Assembly (NCBI GenBank): GCA_037102815.1
Contig: BTPP01000001.1
Location: 2,567,001 to 2,631,000, forward strand
Reading direction: 5' to 3'
Source: Neurospora intermedia
Taxonomy: Eukaryota; Ascomycota; Sordariomycetes; Sordariales; Sordariaceae
Length of the DNA: 64,000 nt
Shown here piece after piece: positions 37,301 to 47,543 of the stretch. The notes beneath the pieces are model-generated. The model was given only the letters and a program-made list of their open reading frames with translations. It ran no database searches and had not been told where the DNA came from. The stretch's first letter is position 1; each line of letters starts with the position of its first letter. The translations under genes and the position numbers were made by a program.

Positions 37301-39795
37301 ATTTCAGCATTTGCGCTAGCAGCTGGTTCTGTATGAACGATCTCCATCGCAGATCCCAGTGGCTTTGCGTCCTCTTTGGGTTGAAGATCATGGTCCATCT
37401 GATCTGATGAAAGTGACATGTGTCCGACCCATGATTTTGATGAATTTTCAGTAGGCTCCTCGTTCGCAACAGGTTGCTTAACGGTGGGTTCTTCCTTTTC
37501 GGTAGACAAAGATTTCTCCATTTGCTGAAGACTGGTGCCTTCTGTAGATGTAGGTGCGCGCACGGGCGGGGATGAATGGCGAATGCTAAGTTGTCGAGCC
37601 ACCGTACGTCTGTTCACAGGGGGAGCTGGTTGAGGTGGTGGAGAAGCCTTATCTTCGTCCTCCGAATCTGACAACAAGCTTATAACGACTGGATCCGCCG
37701 GCGCGGCAGCAGCTGGTGCGCGCCCGGGAAGGCGCTGACTGAGGTCATGATCCTCGGACTCGTACGCATCCTCATCCTCATCCTCATCATAACGCGTGCG
37801 CTCTCGCTCCCAGTCTTCGGCATAGTCCTCCATTTCATCGTCGTCATCATCGTAAACATCGTCCTCGCCATATCGCTCTGCTGCTTCCAGCTCAGCTTCT
37901 TCTTCATCCTGACTGATTCCCTCATCGTCGCTTTCGGGCTTGTTGTATTCGCGTTGATCATAGTCGCCTTCTTCGAGTTCCTCTCCGAATCCATCATGTT
38001 CGACCTCGTCATCAACACCAACGTCATCTTCATCAGCCTCGTTAAGCACCTCATCCTCCACAAGCTCCTCGATCTCAGATCTCTCTGTATCTTGTTCAGA
38101 TTCTGCTCGTGATCCGGACTCTTCAAAGCCAACAGGGTCTTCGGTGCCCGGACCGTAGCTGCTGAAGCCTTTCGGAACTTGATCTGGACGGGTCGGATCG
38201 GCGTGCAGCGAATGATCCTCAATGATAGCCGGGGTACCTTCGTTGAGAGCATCGGCGCCAAAGTGACCACCCTCAATTGGGTTGTAATGCGGTGCCTGGG
38301 TTGCCATCTCCCACTGCCCTCGCTCAAAACTCTCCGTACCCGTCGGCACCGGTACTAGGTTATAATCCTGGCCATGCTGAAGCTCGGGGTTGCTCTGGGC
38401 AATGTTCATGTACGACTCCATGCCCTCGTACTTAGCGGGGACGGAATGATGGAGGTAAGAATCTGGATACGGTCCAGGTTCTGGTGCAGCGTGCATCTGT
38501 GGTTCTGGAACTCCTGATTGGGGAACTTGAGGTGTGTGCGAAAAACCAAACCTCACTTGGTTGGCGATACCATACTCGGACTCAACCGGAACACTAGCCG
38601 GTGTGCCAAACATGGAAAGGCCAGGTACCATGGGTTTCGAGGATCCAACTAGAGAGTCGGCCGCTGGTTGTGCTTGGCTGTCGGTATGTTGGTATGTATA
38701 TGACTGGCTTGGGGCTCCATTTGCCATGCCAAGAATGTGAGAGGCAGCCTGGGCCGCTTCTGTCTCTTGAAGCGCAGTATTCGTTGATGTCTCGGGGTAT
38801 CCCATATCCACCTTCTCCCAAGTGGCCGGGCGTGGAACAGCTTCCACCTTTTCTGCTGAGGCCTGCTCGGGTGCCGCCGGTGGATTTGGCGTCATCTCAG
38901 ATTCAACGGTCTGGCTAGCTCCATCCGTCATCTTGGGTTTTGGTGCAGGCGCTTCTTCTGTGATCGTATCTTCTTCCATAGCATCGCCATCCGGTGACTG
39001 TGGCTGGCTCACTGAGTCCTCCTCGGGCATAGTTTCCGGTTCGGGAGTCGGGGATTTACTGGAATATCTCCAAGTGTTGCTCTTCCGCGCAAAGCGTGAT
39101 CGCTTGCGACCTTTGCCCTTGATGCCACCATCCTCCTCAAATATGTCCAGTCCGTCGTCGAAAAGGGAGCCGTATGAAATTCTAGCCCTCTTGATGAAAG
39201 CAGGCGACGGGTATTCGTTCAAGGCAATATCTGGGACCTGTCGGATCGCGGATAGCTTGTCGAACACAGCCGGTTCAGGCTCATTTACGGCCTGTTCCAG
39301 CTGCTGTATCGCTGATGGTTCTGGTAGCTCATTCGGCAACTCGGTTTGTATGCTATCGACGTTGATGTGTTTCGGTTCGTCGGATCCGTTCAGCTTCACC
39401 TGGAGCGCCAGCCTTCGGTTGAACTGCAACTGCCAGTCTACTCGAGCTCCAAGAAACCGCCCGGGGGACTCGTCCTTTGCCCACTCGACACCGTCGAGAC
39501 TGAGCAGCACCTCATCGCAAGCTCCCAATCCACACTCGGACACAGCCTTTGCGCTGGGTCCATGGAGCTGCACCCGCACCTGACCCTTGGTTCGACGGAG
39601 GCGCACATCGGGCTCGGCGAGTAGAAAAGCGAGAGTATGGGTGACCCGGTTATAAGGCCATGTGATGGTGACCTCGCCTCGAACACTTCGCGAGTTCTGG
39701 TCTGAGAGTTCTGGGGCCAGTTGCGCAATTGGCGTCACTGTCCGCGATTCGAGAGCCGTGACGGCTGCACCATCGATCGCATCGGCCGATGCCAT
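34354..39795 (-). CDS. Large acidic protein with POT1/Cdc13-type OB domain
   Basis: A single exon of 5.4 kb encodes 1,813 residues. The C-terminal 190 residues (from about LPLKSIRNHLGKNVDILAI through YMMSFNVTDPS to KPGDAILLKQVEIRS) resemble the OB-fold of telomere end-binding proteins (POT1/Cdc13 family). The first 150 residues (VTITWPYNRVTHTLAFLLAE, GQVRVQLHG, GDEVLLSLDG) look like a second OB-like beta barrel. Between them lie about 1,400 residues of disordered, extremely Asp/Glu-rich sequence. Short hydrophobic-plus-acidic words (VISLLSDSEDED, VVDLLDTTSEEE, PIQLDSDEE) resemble SUMO-interaction motifs. The likely place of action is the nucleus, on single-stranded or telomeric DNA. The family assignment is from pattern recognition and the telomere role is inferred. 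Confidence 0.8.
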   Translation of the reverse strand: MASADAIDGAAVTALESRTVTPIAQLAPELSDQNSRSVRGEVTITWPYNRVTHTLAFLLAEPDVRLRRTKGQVRVQLHGPSAKAVSECGLGACDEVLLSLDGVEWAKDESPGRFLGARVDWQLQFNRRLALQVKLNGSDEPKHINVDSIQTELPNELPEPSAIQQLEQAVNEPEPAVFDKLSAIRQVPDIALNEYPSPAFIKRARISYGSLFDDGLDIFEEDGGIKGKGRKRSRFARKSNTWRYSSKSPTPEPETMPEEDSVSQPQSPDGDAMEEDTITEEAPAPKPKMTDGASQTVESEMTPNPPAAPEQASAEKVEAVPRPATWEKVDMGYPETSTNTALQETEAAQAASHILGMANGAPSQSYTYQHTDSQAQPAADSLVGSSKPMVPGLSMFGTPASVPVESEYGIANQVRFGFSHTPQVPQSGVPEPQMHAAPEPGPYPDSYLHHSVPAKYEGMESYMNIAQSNPELQHGQDYNLVPVPTGTESFERGQWEMATQAPHYNPIEGGHFGADALNEGTPAIIEDHSLHADPTRPDQVPKGFSSYGPGTEDPVGFEESGSRAESEQDTERSEIEELVEDEVLNEADEDDVGVDDEVEHDGFGEELEEGDYDQREYNKPESDDEGISQDEEEAELEAAERYGEDDVYDDDDDEMEDYAEDWERERTRYDEDEDEDAYESEDHDLSQRLPGRAPAAAAPADPVVISLLSDSEDEDKASPPPQPAPPVNRRTVARQLSIRHSSPPVRAPTSTEGTSLQQMEKSLSTEKEEPTVKQPVANEEPTENSSKSWVGHMSLSSDQMDHDLQPKEDAKPLGSAMEIVHTEPAASANAEMAPTSDVAHTKDESSEVGSPAQNTEPLKTIDTPWTKQAEKHESDLKPREEALPETADDQLKEQQEDPKSESEVNDETFEGFSSDTQIVERPEEDSESAEDEMLDEDEEENNEIAEEDEGDEDEEQDASEQVVDLLDTTSEEEDEEDDDEEEVEEGHEEEDDDFEPVESESEEEVLEEVHEEDKAVVDEEGFEKVENDDEKEVVLEVGEEKKIKVEQEVEEKTEGVKVGEDENVDEKAVAIEATGTVEAQETDTDVSKVKDTEPDVQEVKAEEGDVKEISETADEPKKEEPQADQGEAQGPAKTLNALEETVQETISIHEERVETSNVGTIGEAEPKASLTATAPTDEREQTPDRVEVDEMEAIQHQLFEDMVRASREASMMEVSDAEHVSLMSQDTPRPIQLDSDEEMGDGDDEDVEMADAATPRPETHTEEDQVSQAVEVEMTSETIEVDSDSMSVSHEESVEVVVIKAPHVQDFAMEDAEMVVEVEEETQITVEKEVTSSPAKEAIAEKPLPTRDQSGLLGQEATDSSQPEEAQVAADTATEECMEVITRVEVVEETETVTTKPQVATTEEGVETQDEVSLIVVEEISEEQTQDLDKNQADEADTDTQPLSVPYHGFEEANESKQATPTKKKATSITEPADEETAVSKEEPSQTTVTPSQSQSVDDKDADLSDNLARQAVKASAKRGRKQQSGLEPLRTSARITRARSRSVTKSVTAEENDDASKAAALASPSKRSFASSFNSSAAVSEDNTTPQPSNSHHPEDSDINTIATSEPLPNDPSLLKLSLSRLLRTQPQFANCLPLKSIRNHLGKNVDILAIISSNPTNPTRAKGGPREYMMSFNVTDPSTAPTHVVEVQMYRAHKESLPIVKPGDAILLKQVEIRSMTAGKGFGLRTGEGSAWAVFEATPEEDREEEEQEEKNADGATAATTTRPPQIKGPAVEDWEDFGGYMVMLKKWYRLLLKDEAAKGKLEKAVKKFEK

Positions 39796-40629
39796 TTTCG
39801 CGGGAGTCGAATTGGCCGGGGCCAGGAATTTCGTGTCTCGAAAAGCTCGGAAAAGTCAAGACGATTATGTCATTAAGAGTGAAGCCCGTCGCGAAGCCAG
39901 CGCGCAGGGTGTTGCAGCAGGTACAGCGTGGTGTAGGTAAGGTATAGGCAGATCTGACAGCTCGGCGCTAGGATCAGTGACAGTGTGACAGGGCCAACAA
40001 GGTGCCTCAGACGAAAGAAAGAAAGATTGCTGATTTCCCTTGTCAGATGGAAATCAACCAAGACAACACAACAACCGTGAGCAAAAACTCTCGCAGTTTC
40101 ACATCCAGACAAGATGCTTAGGTAGTCGACAGGATCTCACGTAACCTCAACTAAACGGCGGGAAAAGAGGGAAGAGTGTGGACGGACGGGGGCATCCCAG
40201 GTGATGATGAAGTGACAGCTTCAAAGAGCTGGGTAGGTACGCTGCCGTTTGCTAGGTAGGTCCAGTTGGTGATGCAATGAACTCCCCCAGGCACCAGAAA
40301 TATCGGTGCGACAGGGCAATCTCGCGTGCCACAGCTCCAGCGTGGACTTGCCGTTTGCGTCGTCCATCTCAAAAGGGAAGGCGGTGGAAGCCCAGCTGAC
40401 ACTGACAAGCTCTCACTAACAATTACCATCCACCCTCAGGCTTGGCGCTTGGCGCGATGGAGGTCAGTGCGTTATTTAATCCTTGTCCCCATCAGTCAAC
40501 ATCACCATACAATCTCGTGATTGCCTCATCCTTGAAACTTAAACTCAAGTTTGACCCTTACGATCTGATTCTTCTGACATACAAACTTGTTTACCATCTT
40601 TCTGCTTTGCCATCACCACTTCAAACATC
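39796..40629. promoter_or_regulatory. Divergent promoter region, large OB gene and FMO gene
   Basis: The two genes start 834 bp apart and point away from each other. On the plus strand TATTTAAT at 40473-40480 lies about 150 bp before the monooxygenase ATG and could serve as its TATA element. Confidence 0.4.
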
Positions 40630-42060
40630 ATGGGCTCACAAGGAAGGCGTTTCAATGTCAAAAAGATCGCCATCATTGGGGCTGGTCCCGCCGGTCTCGC
40701 TGCCGCCAAGTACCTGATCGCCCAAAAGGTCTTTGAAGACATTGTCATCTTTGAACGGCAAGACGAAGTGGGAGGAGCCTGGTACTACAGCAGGGAACCG
40801 ACACACACCTTACATGTGCCTCAAGTGAGCGCCTTCTGCCCTTCCGACCCTCCTCTTCATCCCGAGGGCAGGCCTCCCGTCTTCCCCTCGCCCATGTACG
40901 AGGTCTTGCACACCAACATCCCGCGCCATCTGATGCAGTTTTCAGACAAGCCGTTTCCCGAAGACTCGCTCATCTTCCCTTCCCGTGAGCTGGTGCAGGA
41001 GTATCTGGTGGAGTATGCCAAAGACATGCGGCATCTTGTCAGGTTTTCAACCTTGGTCCAAGATGTCCGTCTAAGGCAGGACAGCGATGGCCGGGATCAG
41101 TGGGATGTGGATGCGCTGGCTCTGGAAACGGGCGAGGTCACCACTACTACCTATGATGCCGTCGTCGTGGCTTCGGGTCATTACTACACCACCTATCTCC
41201 CAGATGTCAAGAACATCGCCGAGTTCCACAAGGCGCATCCGGATGTCATCACACATTCCAAGCTGTACCGGACCCCCGAGCCCTTCGCAAACAAAAAAGT
41301 GATCGTTGTTGGAAATTCAGCGTCGGGCATTGATGTCGCGGCTCAGATCAGCCGCGTCAGCCAGCAGCCATTGCTTCTATCGGTCCATTCCGCTACACCA
41401 CCGGCTCATTTGGAATGGATTCGCGCAGAAGAAGTCCCGGCTATTGAAGAATTTCTGGTGGAGGAACGAGGTGTAAGGTTCGCGGATGGACGGATCGAGA
41501 AGGACGTCGATGCTATCGTATACGCCACCGGCTACCTCTTCACCTTCCCTTTCCTGAAATCGCTACAGCCCCCATTGGTAACCGACGGGCGCCGCGTGTA
41601 TGACCTATACAAGGACCTGATTCACATTGATCACCCAACACTTGTGTTCCCGGGGCTTCCCATCAAGGTTGTCCCCTTCCCCTTTACGGAGAGTCAGGCA
41701 GCGATTTTCTCCCGGACATGGGCGAACCTACTTCCGCTTCCCTCCGTGGAAGAAATGAAGAAGTGGGAAGACGACGAGGCAAAGAAAAGGGGGCATGCTT
41801 TTCACGTTTGGCCCAAACTTGGCGATGCCAACTTCATCAATGAGACCCATGACTGGATCAAAAAGTCGGGTACTGAAGGGAAGGAGCCGCCTTCTTGGAA
41901 CGGTGAGCTGATCTGGCAAAGAGGAATCTTCATGGAGGCGAAGCTGCAGTTCGAGATTGATGGCCAAAAAGCCAAGTCCCTCGAGGAGCTCGGTTTCAGA
42001 TATGAGCCTGAAGACAAAGAGCTCGTGAAGAAGACGACGCCAACAGAGAATCTGCTGTGA
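40630..42060 (+). CDS. Flavin-containing monooxygenase (FMO-like)
   Basis: A single exon encodes 476 residues. The FAD-binding motif GAGPAG is at residues 17-22, preceded by KKIAII. The block GGAWYYSREPTHTLHVPQ follows. VVASGHYYTTYLPD takes the place of the FMO fingerprint (FxGxxxHxxxY/F). A second nucleotide-binding motif, GNSASG at 228-233, should bind NADPH. YATGYLFTFPFL is the usual C-terminal ATG-type motif. Relatives include yeast Fmo1, which oxidises thiols, and S. pombe Fmo1. No signal peptide or membrane anchor is seen, so the enzyme is likely cytosolic or loosely attached. The substrate is not evident from the sequence. Confidence 0.92.
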   Translation: MGSQGRRFNVKKIAIIGAGPAGLAAAKYLIAQKVFEDIVIFERQDEVGGAWYYSREPTHTLHVPQVSAFCPSDPPLHPEGRPPVFPSPMYEVLHTNIPRHLMQFSDKPFPEDSLIFPSRELVQEYLVEYAKDMRHLVRFSTLVQDVRLRQDSDGRDQWDVDALALETGEVTTTTYDAVVVASGHYYTTYLPDVKNIAEFHKAHPDVITHSKLYRTPEPFANKKVIVVGNSASGIDVAAQISRVSQQPLLLSVHSATPPAHLEWIRAEEVPAIEEFLVEERGVRFADGRIEKDVDAIVYATGYLFTFPFLKSLQPPLVTDGRRVYDLYKDLIHIDHPTLVFPGLPIKVVPFPFTESQAAIFSRTWANLLPLPSVEEMKKWEDDEAKKRGHAFHVWPKLGDANFINETHDWIKKSGTEGKEPPSWNGELIWQRGIFMEAKLQFEIDGQKAKSLEELGFRYEPEDKELVKKTTPTENLL

Positions 42061-42796
42061 ATGGTTCGGTGAGGCCTAAATAGGAAATCTTCTGGAAGTT
42101 TTATATGTCAGTGAGTGAGACACGCAGTAGTGTACCACCTGCCCAGCGGCGCGTGGCATTTGAGACACAAGTTCGTGTAAGACAAACAGCGGGTTGATAA
42201 GTGCCACAAAGTCGGATTAGTTGCTTGAGCATGAACACCATCAATTTTGCTACATCACTGGATAATTTGCAACACCTTTTCATCATTCGGGAACCGCACT
42301 CGATCGTCAAAACGAACACCCATCAAAGAGAGAACAGCCACTTCGGAAGGTGGGGGGGATTGGCCACGATTGATCCGGGGAATCGGCACGATCCCCAGCC
42401 AAAAGGGCGGGCAGGGGCACGCCGGCGTGGCCTTGTCCTTTCTGGGAATGGAGGAATCAGGGAACAGGGGGGCAGGCCATCCATCTTTCGTTCTGGACTG
42501 TGGACTGTGGACAAACGAACTGATAACGGAGCCGCCAGAGGGCATGCTTCGCACTATCTGACTGGTTGTTTCTGGCCACCAACCTTTGACATGGCTCTTC
42601 CCACCGTAACCGTGAGGTTTGTAATCAACCATCTTTTCCGTGAACCTAACCCCCCAAAGTCGGAGCTATGAACCCATTCATAAACCCTTTCAATCCCCGA
42701 ACAACATCTATCCATCCTCCTACGTAGAGAAAGGTCAAAGCTTTGCATCCAATGTCGAGGATAATCCCAATTATTCCTGGCTCAACAAGTCTGACA
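42061..42796. other. Intergenic region between FMO and aminotransferase genes
   Basis: No gene is recognised. An in-frame ATG at 42743 could extend the aminotransferase N-terminus by 18 residues. Confidence 0.5.
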
Positions 42797-45009
42797 ATGT
42801 CTGAGAGCTCAGTAGCTTATCGCGATGGTCCCCCACGCGGTGCCGATGGCAAGCCGTTGCCGCTCGACTTCACCCATCATCTTTCCGAGGTGACAAAGCG
42901 TCGCCAGGCGAGCCAGATGAAAAAGTACTATCGATTCTTTCAGATTCCCGGAATCAAGAATCTTGCTGGCGGTTTGTCTCTTTCTCACTTTGTCATATTT
43001 ATTGAACATTCTTTATCAAACCTCGGAACGCAGAACTCAAATCTGAAAACACTAATACAACACTTATCACAAAGTATATAAGATAAGGAAACTAACCTCA
43101 TGATAAGGTCTACCGAACACCAAATTCTTCCCCTTTGAGACTCTCGAAGCCCAAACCGCAAAGCCCGAGAGATGGCAACCTACCCCGAACCACCCGGGAA
43201 CCAACAAGGACAAAAAGCACCCGGCGGCAGAGTCCGCTCATATCACCGTCCCCACGATCTCGGGTGAGACCAACCCCGTGAAGAAGGTGGACGTCGCCAC
43301 AGCGTTGCAGTACGGTCAAGCAAACGGCTACCCTCCACTTCTCGACTGGGTTCGCAAGTTTACCCGCGATCACCTCCATCCGGATGCGCCCTACAGCGGC
43401 GGCCCGGATGTGATCCTCACCTGCGGCTCGACCGACGGCTTCGCCAAGACGCTCGAGATGTTCGTCAACCCCTGGATCGACGGTCTTAACGACCCCCGGG
43501 AGCGTCCGGGGTTGCTGTGCGAGACCTTTGTCTATGGTAACATCCTCAGCCAGGCGGAGCCGAAGGGCGTGCAGATTGTGCCGATCAAGGCGGACGAGAA
43601 TGGTATGTTGGCTACGGGAGAGGGTGGGCTGGAGGATGTGTTGGCGAACTGGGATGTGTCGAAGGGAAAGAGGCCGCATTTGATGTATACTGTGACGTGA
43701 GTTTTCTTCTTCATCACTCATCCTAGAACCTTCGGCACGAGAACTAACACACGCAAACAGCCTCGGTCACAACCCAACCGGCTTCGTCATTCCCGTCTCC
43801 CGCCGCAAGGAAATCTACGCCATCTGCAGCCGCTACGACGTGATCATCGTCGAAGACGAGCCCTACTGGTACCTCCAATTCCCATCCGCCACCGCGGCCA
43901 ACATGGCCAAGGCTAAGGCCAGCGGCCTCAAGCCCTCGCAACAACCCCAACAAGAAGGAGAAATCTCCAAGCGCACCGCCTCGACCGGATACCCCTTCCT
44001 CGACAGCCTCACCCCCTCCTACATCTCCATCGACGTCGACGGCCGCGTCATCCGCCTCGACACTTTTTCAAAAACCATTGCGCCCGGCTGCCGTCTTGGC
44101 TGGATCACCGCCCAGCCCGAGCTCATCGACCGGTTTAATCGCATCGCTGAGACTTCGACGCAGCAACCTTCTGGCTTTGTGCAGAGTCTGGTGGCAGAGC
44201 TGGTGATGGGGCCTCAGCCTGAAGCTCCTTCCTCCTCTTCCTCTTCTTCCTCCGCTACCACCTCGTCTTCCAGCGGCTGGTCTCTTTTCCGCTCTTCTTC
44301 TTCCTCTCAGCCTCAACCAGCGAAACAAACCCCCTCCAGCGAAGGCTGGCAAATGACCGGCTGGGTCCGCTGGCTCGAAGGTCTCCGCGGGATGTACGAG
44401 CGCCGCATGAACCGGATGTGCACGATTCTCGACAGCGGTTCCTCTCTGATTTCCTCGTCTACCCGTCTGCGCGCCACCGCCAGCGGTTCCTCCTCCATTG
44501 GAACGCCAGGCGACTGGGAAGTCATCACCACCACCCCGCTATACACGTACTCCTGGCCTGAGGGTGGCATGTTCATTTGGTTGCGGATGCACTTTGATAC
44601 GCACCCGCTCTGGCAACACCCCCTTTTCTTTCCTAGCAATGGAAATGGAGAAGGAGGAGAGAAGACCAAGGTGATTGATGGCCCGACCATCTCCCTTGCA
44701 CTCATGCTGTTCCTCACTCTCAAACCGCACCTGGTTTTGGTTTCTGCGGGTAGCATGTTCAGCGCCACGTCCCAGATCAGGGAGGAAGTCGGGTGGCAGT
44801 ACTTTAGGTTGTGTTTTGCGGCGGTGAGCGAGGAGGACGTGGATAGCGGAGCGCAGAGGTTTGTGGATGGTGTAAGGGCGTTTTGGAAGATTACGGATGC
44901 AAGGGTGATTGAGAAGTTGGTGGAGCCAACGGTTGATGGCGAGGAGGTGATGGCGAGGGTGATGGGACAGGAGGGGGTGAATAACCTTGGAGGTTGGTTG
45001 GGATGCTAG
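42797..45009 (+). CDS. Aromatic amino acid aminotransferase, ARO8-like
   Basis: This fold-type I PLP enzyme should transfer amino groups between aromatic amino acids and 2-oxo acids, as yeast Aro8 does. Exons are 42797-42971, 43108-43696 and 43761-45009, giving 670 residues. Family blocks include LPLDFTHHLSEVTKRRQAS, LPNTKFFPFE, ALQYGQANGYPPLLDW, LGHNPTGFVIP and VEDEPYWYLQF. The Schiff-base lysine is K359 in TFSKTIAPGCRLGW. The protein is longer than yeast Aro8 (about 500): a Gln/Lys-rich insert follows the EDEPYW block, and a Ser-rich insert near residues 415-450 (SSSSSSSSATTSSSSGW) separates two conserved parts. The first donor, GTTTGT, is weaker than the others. The start at 42797 is the first ATG matching the usual N-terminus. 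Confidence 0.88.
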
Positions 45010-45451
45010 AAGCTGATCTGATAGGCTCTATGATGGGATTTAGACTGGTGTGACGAAGGAAGGACATAAATGTGTTCATGATTTTACGATAATTGGGACA
45101 TCACGAATTTGGCTGAACATGAGTCCCTTGCAACGAGTTTGCTGCGTATAGATCACATTGACACCAACCTGCAATTCAATGCGACTGAAGCACTGACGCC
45201 AAATGTATTTACTGTCCTACGCAGCTGGAAGATCGACATGTCACACAGCAAGCGGGAAGATCATGTAAACAAATGGGGTATTGAATCTACAAGGTCACTC
45301 GCTCAGTACCGAGATTTTGGTGAACAAAAGAAAAGGAAATCATTTCGGTTTCAGAATTCATTGATGTGTGTATTGTGAACACATGCCTAATCCGTGACGC
45401 CGAATTCGCACCCACACCTTCCTGTCTTCCGTTTTGCCGTTAACTCCAAAT
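45010..45451. other. 3' ends of convergent aminotransferase and uL4 genes
   Basis: About 440 bp lie between two stop codons facing each other; the space holds the two 3' untranslated regions. No gene is recognised. Confidence 0.5.
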
Positions 45452-46830
45452 TTACTCCTGGAGGAGGGCCTTGAAGGTGGCGGGAACGCGCTGGGGCTTG
45501 CCCTCCTCCTTGATCTCGCCGAGCTTCTCCTTGGCGAAGGTAGCGGCGTAGGGGTTGAGGCGGAGGAGAACCTGCTTGTTGCGGAGAGGGTTCTTCTTCT
45601 GGACGTTGGAGCGCTTGGTCTTGGCGTCACCCTTGGGGGCGCGGAGGACGGACTGGATCTCAGAAGAGTTGATGAGGCGGGTAAGGTCGGCCTGAGCGAC
45701 AACGTTGGCGGGAAGCTGGAAGCCCTTCTTGGACTCGTAGACGGCATCAAGCTCCTTGATGGCGGCAGAGGTCCAGACGATGAAGCGACCGAGGTGGCCA
45801 CCGGGAGCGAGCTGGAGGAGGTTGAGGGCATCGACGGGGGAGGTCTCAACACCGGGGATGTTGCGGAAGCCCTTGATGAGGTCCTTGCCGTCGGTCTCGG
45901 CGGAGTAGACGACGAGGGGACCGCGACGCTGGCGGTGGCGGCGGTCACGGAGCTTGCCCTTACCGGCGCGGAGCTTCTTGGAAGCCTTGGCCTTCTGGAC
46001 ATCAGCACCAGCACCAACGGCCTTGAGGAGGGCAAGAGCGTTGGCGGTCTTGTTGACACCGGAGAAAGCAGCGGAGTCAACAACGAGGGGAACCTCGGGG
46101 ACGGTGGAGACCTGGTGACCGCGGGCCATCAGGAGAGGAGCGGCAGCGGAGGCAGCAAGGGCAGAGGCAGTAGCGAAACGCCTGTAGGAAGACTTTTGTT
46201 AGCCATCATGGTTTTCCCTTGGCGATCCCCAAAGATAGTCTTGATATCACGTACTTCTGGCCCTGGTTGACCTTGACGTGCCACTTGCGCCAGATCTTGG
46301 TGGGAGCGAACATGCGACCGGAACGGCACATGTTACCGAAAGCGGCCTGACCGGCGCGGTGAGTACCACCACCGGAGACACGGGGGATACGGGCAACAGC
46401 GCGACCTGTGTTGTGAGATCACGGTCAGCTCAAATGATCCTCCACATTGTTGAAAATTTGCATGTCGAAAATTTGCCCCCAGTTCGGTTTTTCGTGATCG
46501 TTTCGCGATATCCAGTTCTTCGCCCAACAAAAAATCTCGAATCCTTCCATCGATCGTCTTGCCGTTTTCGACCCATTCCATTGCCTTCGTGTAATTCCAA
46601 AAATCGCGTCTGGGTGTTCACTAACCAGTGCCCCAGGACTCAGCAGAGGTCTGGTGACCAGCCTTCTCGCTGACGGAGTACGGCTGGCGCTTGTTCTTGG
46701 CCATGCCGGTGTGGACGTGCTTGACGATATCCGGGCGGATGGGAGCACCGAAGACCTTGGGGAGGACCTCGGTGGTGCCGGTGGCCTTGCCATCGGCGCC
46801 GATGATGGTGACGGTCGGTCTGGAGGCCAT
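45452..46830 (-). CDS. RPL4: 60S ribosomal protein uL4 (L4/L4e)
   Basis: Minus-strand exons 46830-46626, 46405-46255 and 46181-45452 give 361 residues, almost the length of yeast Rpl4. It begins [15 protein letters not shown]. The globular domain includes [15 protein letters not shown], and the long extension lining the exit tunnel contains [20 protein letters not shown] and [16 protein letters not shown]. The eukaryotic C-terminal extension is present ([18 protein letters not shown]). Codon use is highly biased, as expected for a ribosomal protein. It is a structural component of the large subunit and binds its chaperone during assembly. A further intron lies in the leader (46839-46971). Confidence 0.98.
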
Positions 46831-46838
46831 TGTGTCCG

Positions 46839-46971
46839 CTGTTGGTTTGGTGAAAAAGTTTCAAGAGTTAGTGACGAGACTCCTGAAAAAATTTGCCTTC
46901 TTTTTCAAACAGCAATAATTTCTGCAAGAATCCGGCTCTGTCAAGGGATCGTGAGGGCGCTTCCGACGTAC
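46839..46971 (-). promoter_or_regulatory. Leader (5' UTR) intron of the uL4 gene
   Basis: On the minus strand a strong donor CAG|GTACGT at 46971 is followed by a CACTAAC branch-like word near 46868 and an acceptor CCAACAG| at 46839, nine bases before the ATG. Leader introns are common in fungal ribosomal protein genes. This places the promoter upstream of about 46980. Confidence 0.7.
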
Positions 46972-47543
46972 CTGTATCTGTGCTCCTGACAGGAAGTTGG
47001 GGGATGCGAAAAAAGATCAAGACCGGCGGAGACCCAATTGAAATTTTGGATATTTCGCTGTCGAAAGTGCGCGCGTGGGGCCGCCTGGGGCGCACTGGCA
47101 GACCCTAACAGCCGCTAGCTCCAGATTGGGCAGAAAGGTGGCTCTTTTACAGCTGGCTGACCCTGCGGCAGCTGGCGAGACTGGGGTGCTACCTGACATG
47201 TCTTGGCAATTTGATATCGCCAGGCCAGCTTTCCAACGTCATCAACCTCAACCTGAACTCGACAAGATGGACGATATTTGGCAATACACTCGAGCGCAAT
47301 TTCAATGAGGAAGCCGAAGCTGCAGCGCATCGTGGAGTTTCTATCTTACCGAGAACATTGTCTTGAGACAATGAATTCAAGCTAGAACGCGATTACTCAG
47401 CAGCTTATCGCAGGTCTTGTTAGAGAACATCACAGCAACGAGCTCACTTTATGGCCCGAGACCCTGAGGAAGAGGGCAGCTCGTTTCAGTTACTACCGAA
47501 GCTCATAGTTTCGCTGCCAGCTCACTGCCGGTTCCGGTCAAGT
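46972..47543. other. Upstream region of the uL4 gene
   Basis: The promoter of uL4 should lie here. No gene is recognised. Confidence 0.45.

Noticed and set aside
34216-38120. Many plus-strand frames opposite the large acidic protein
   Set aside because: They are Ser/Leu/Phe/Ile-rich shadows of GAA/GAG/GAT repeats on the coding strand.
46406-46625. Box C/D snoRNA in the long first coding intron of the uL4 gene
   Set aside because: I could not find a convincing pair of C (RTGATGA) and D (CTGA) boxes at the right spacing.
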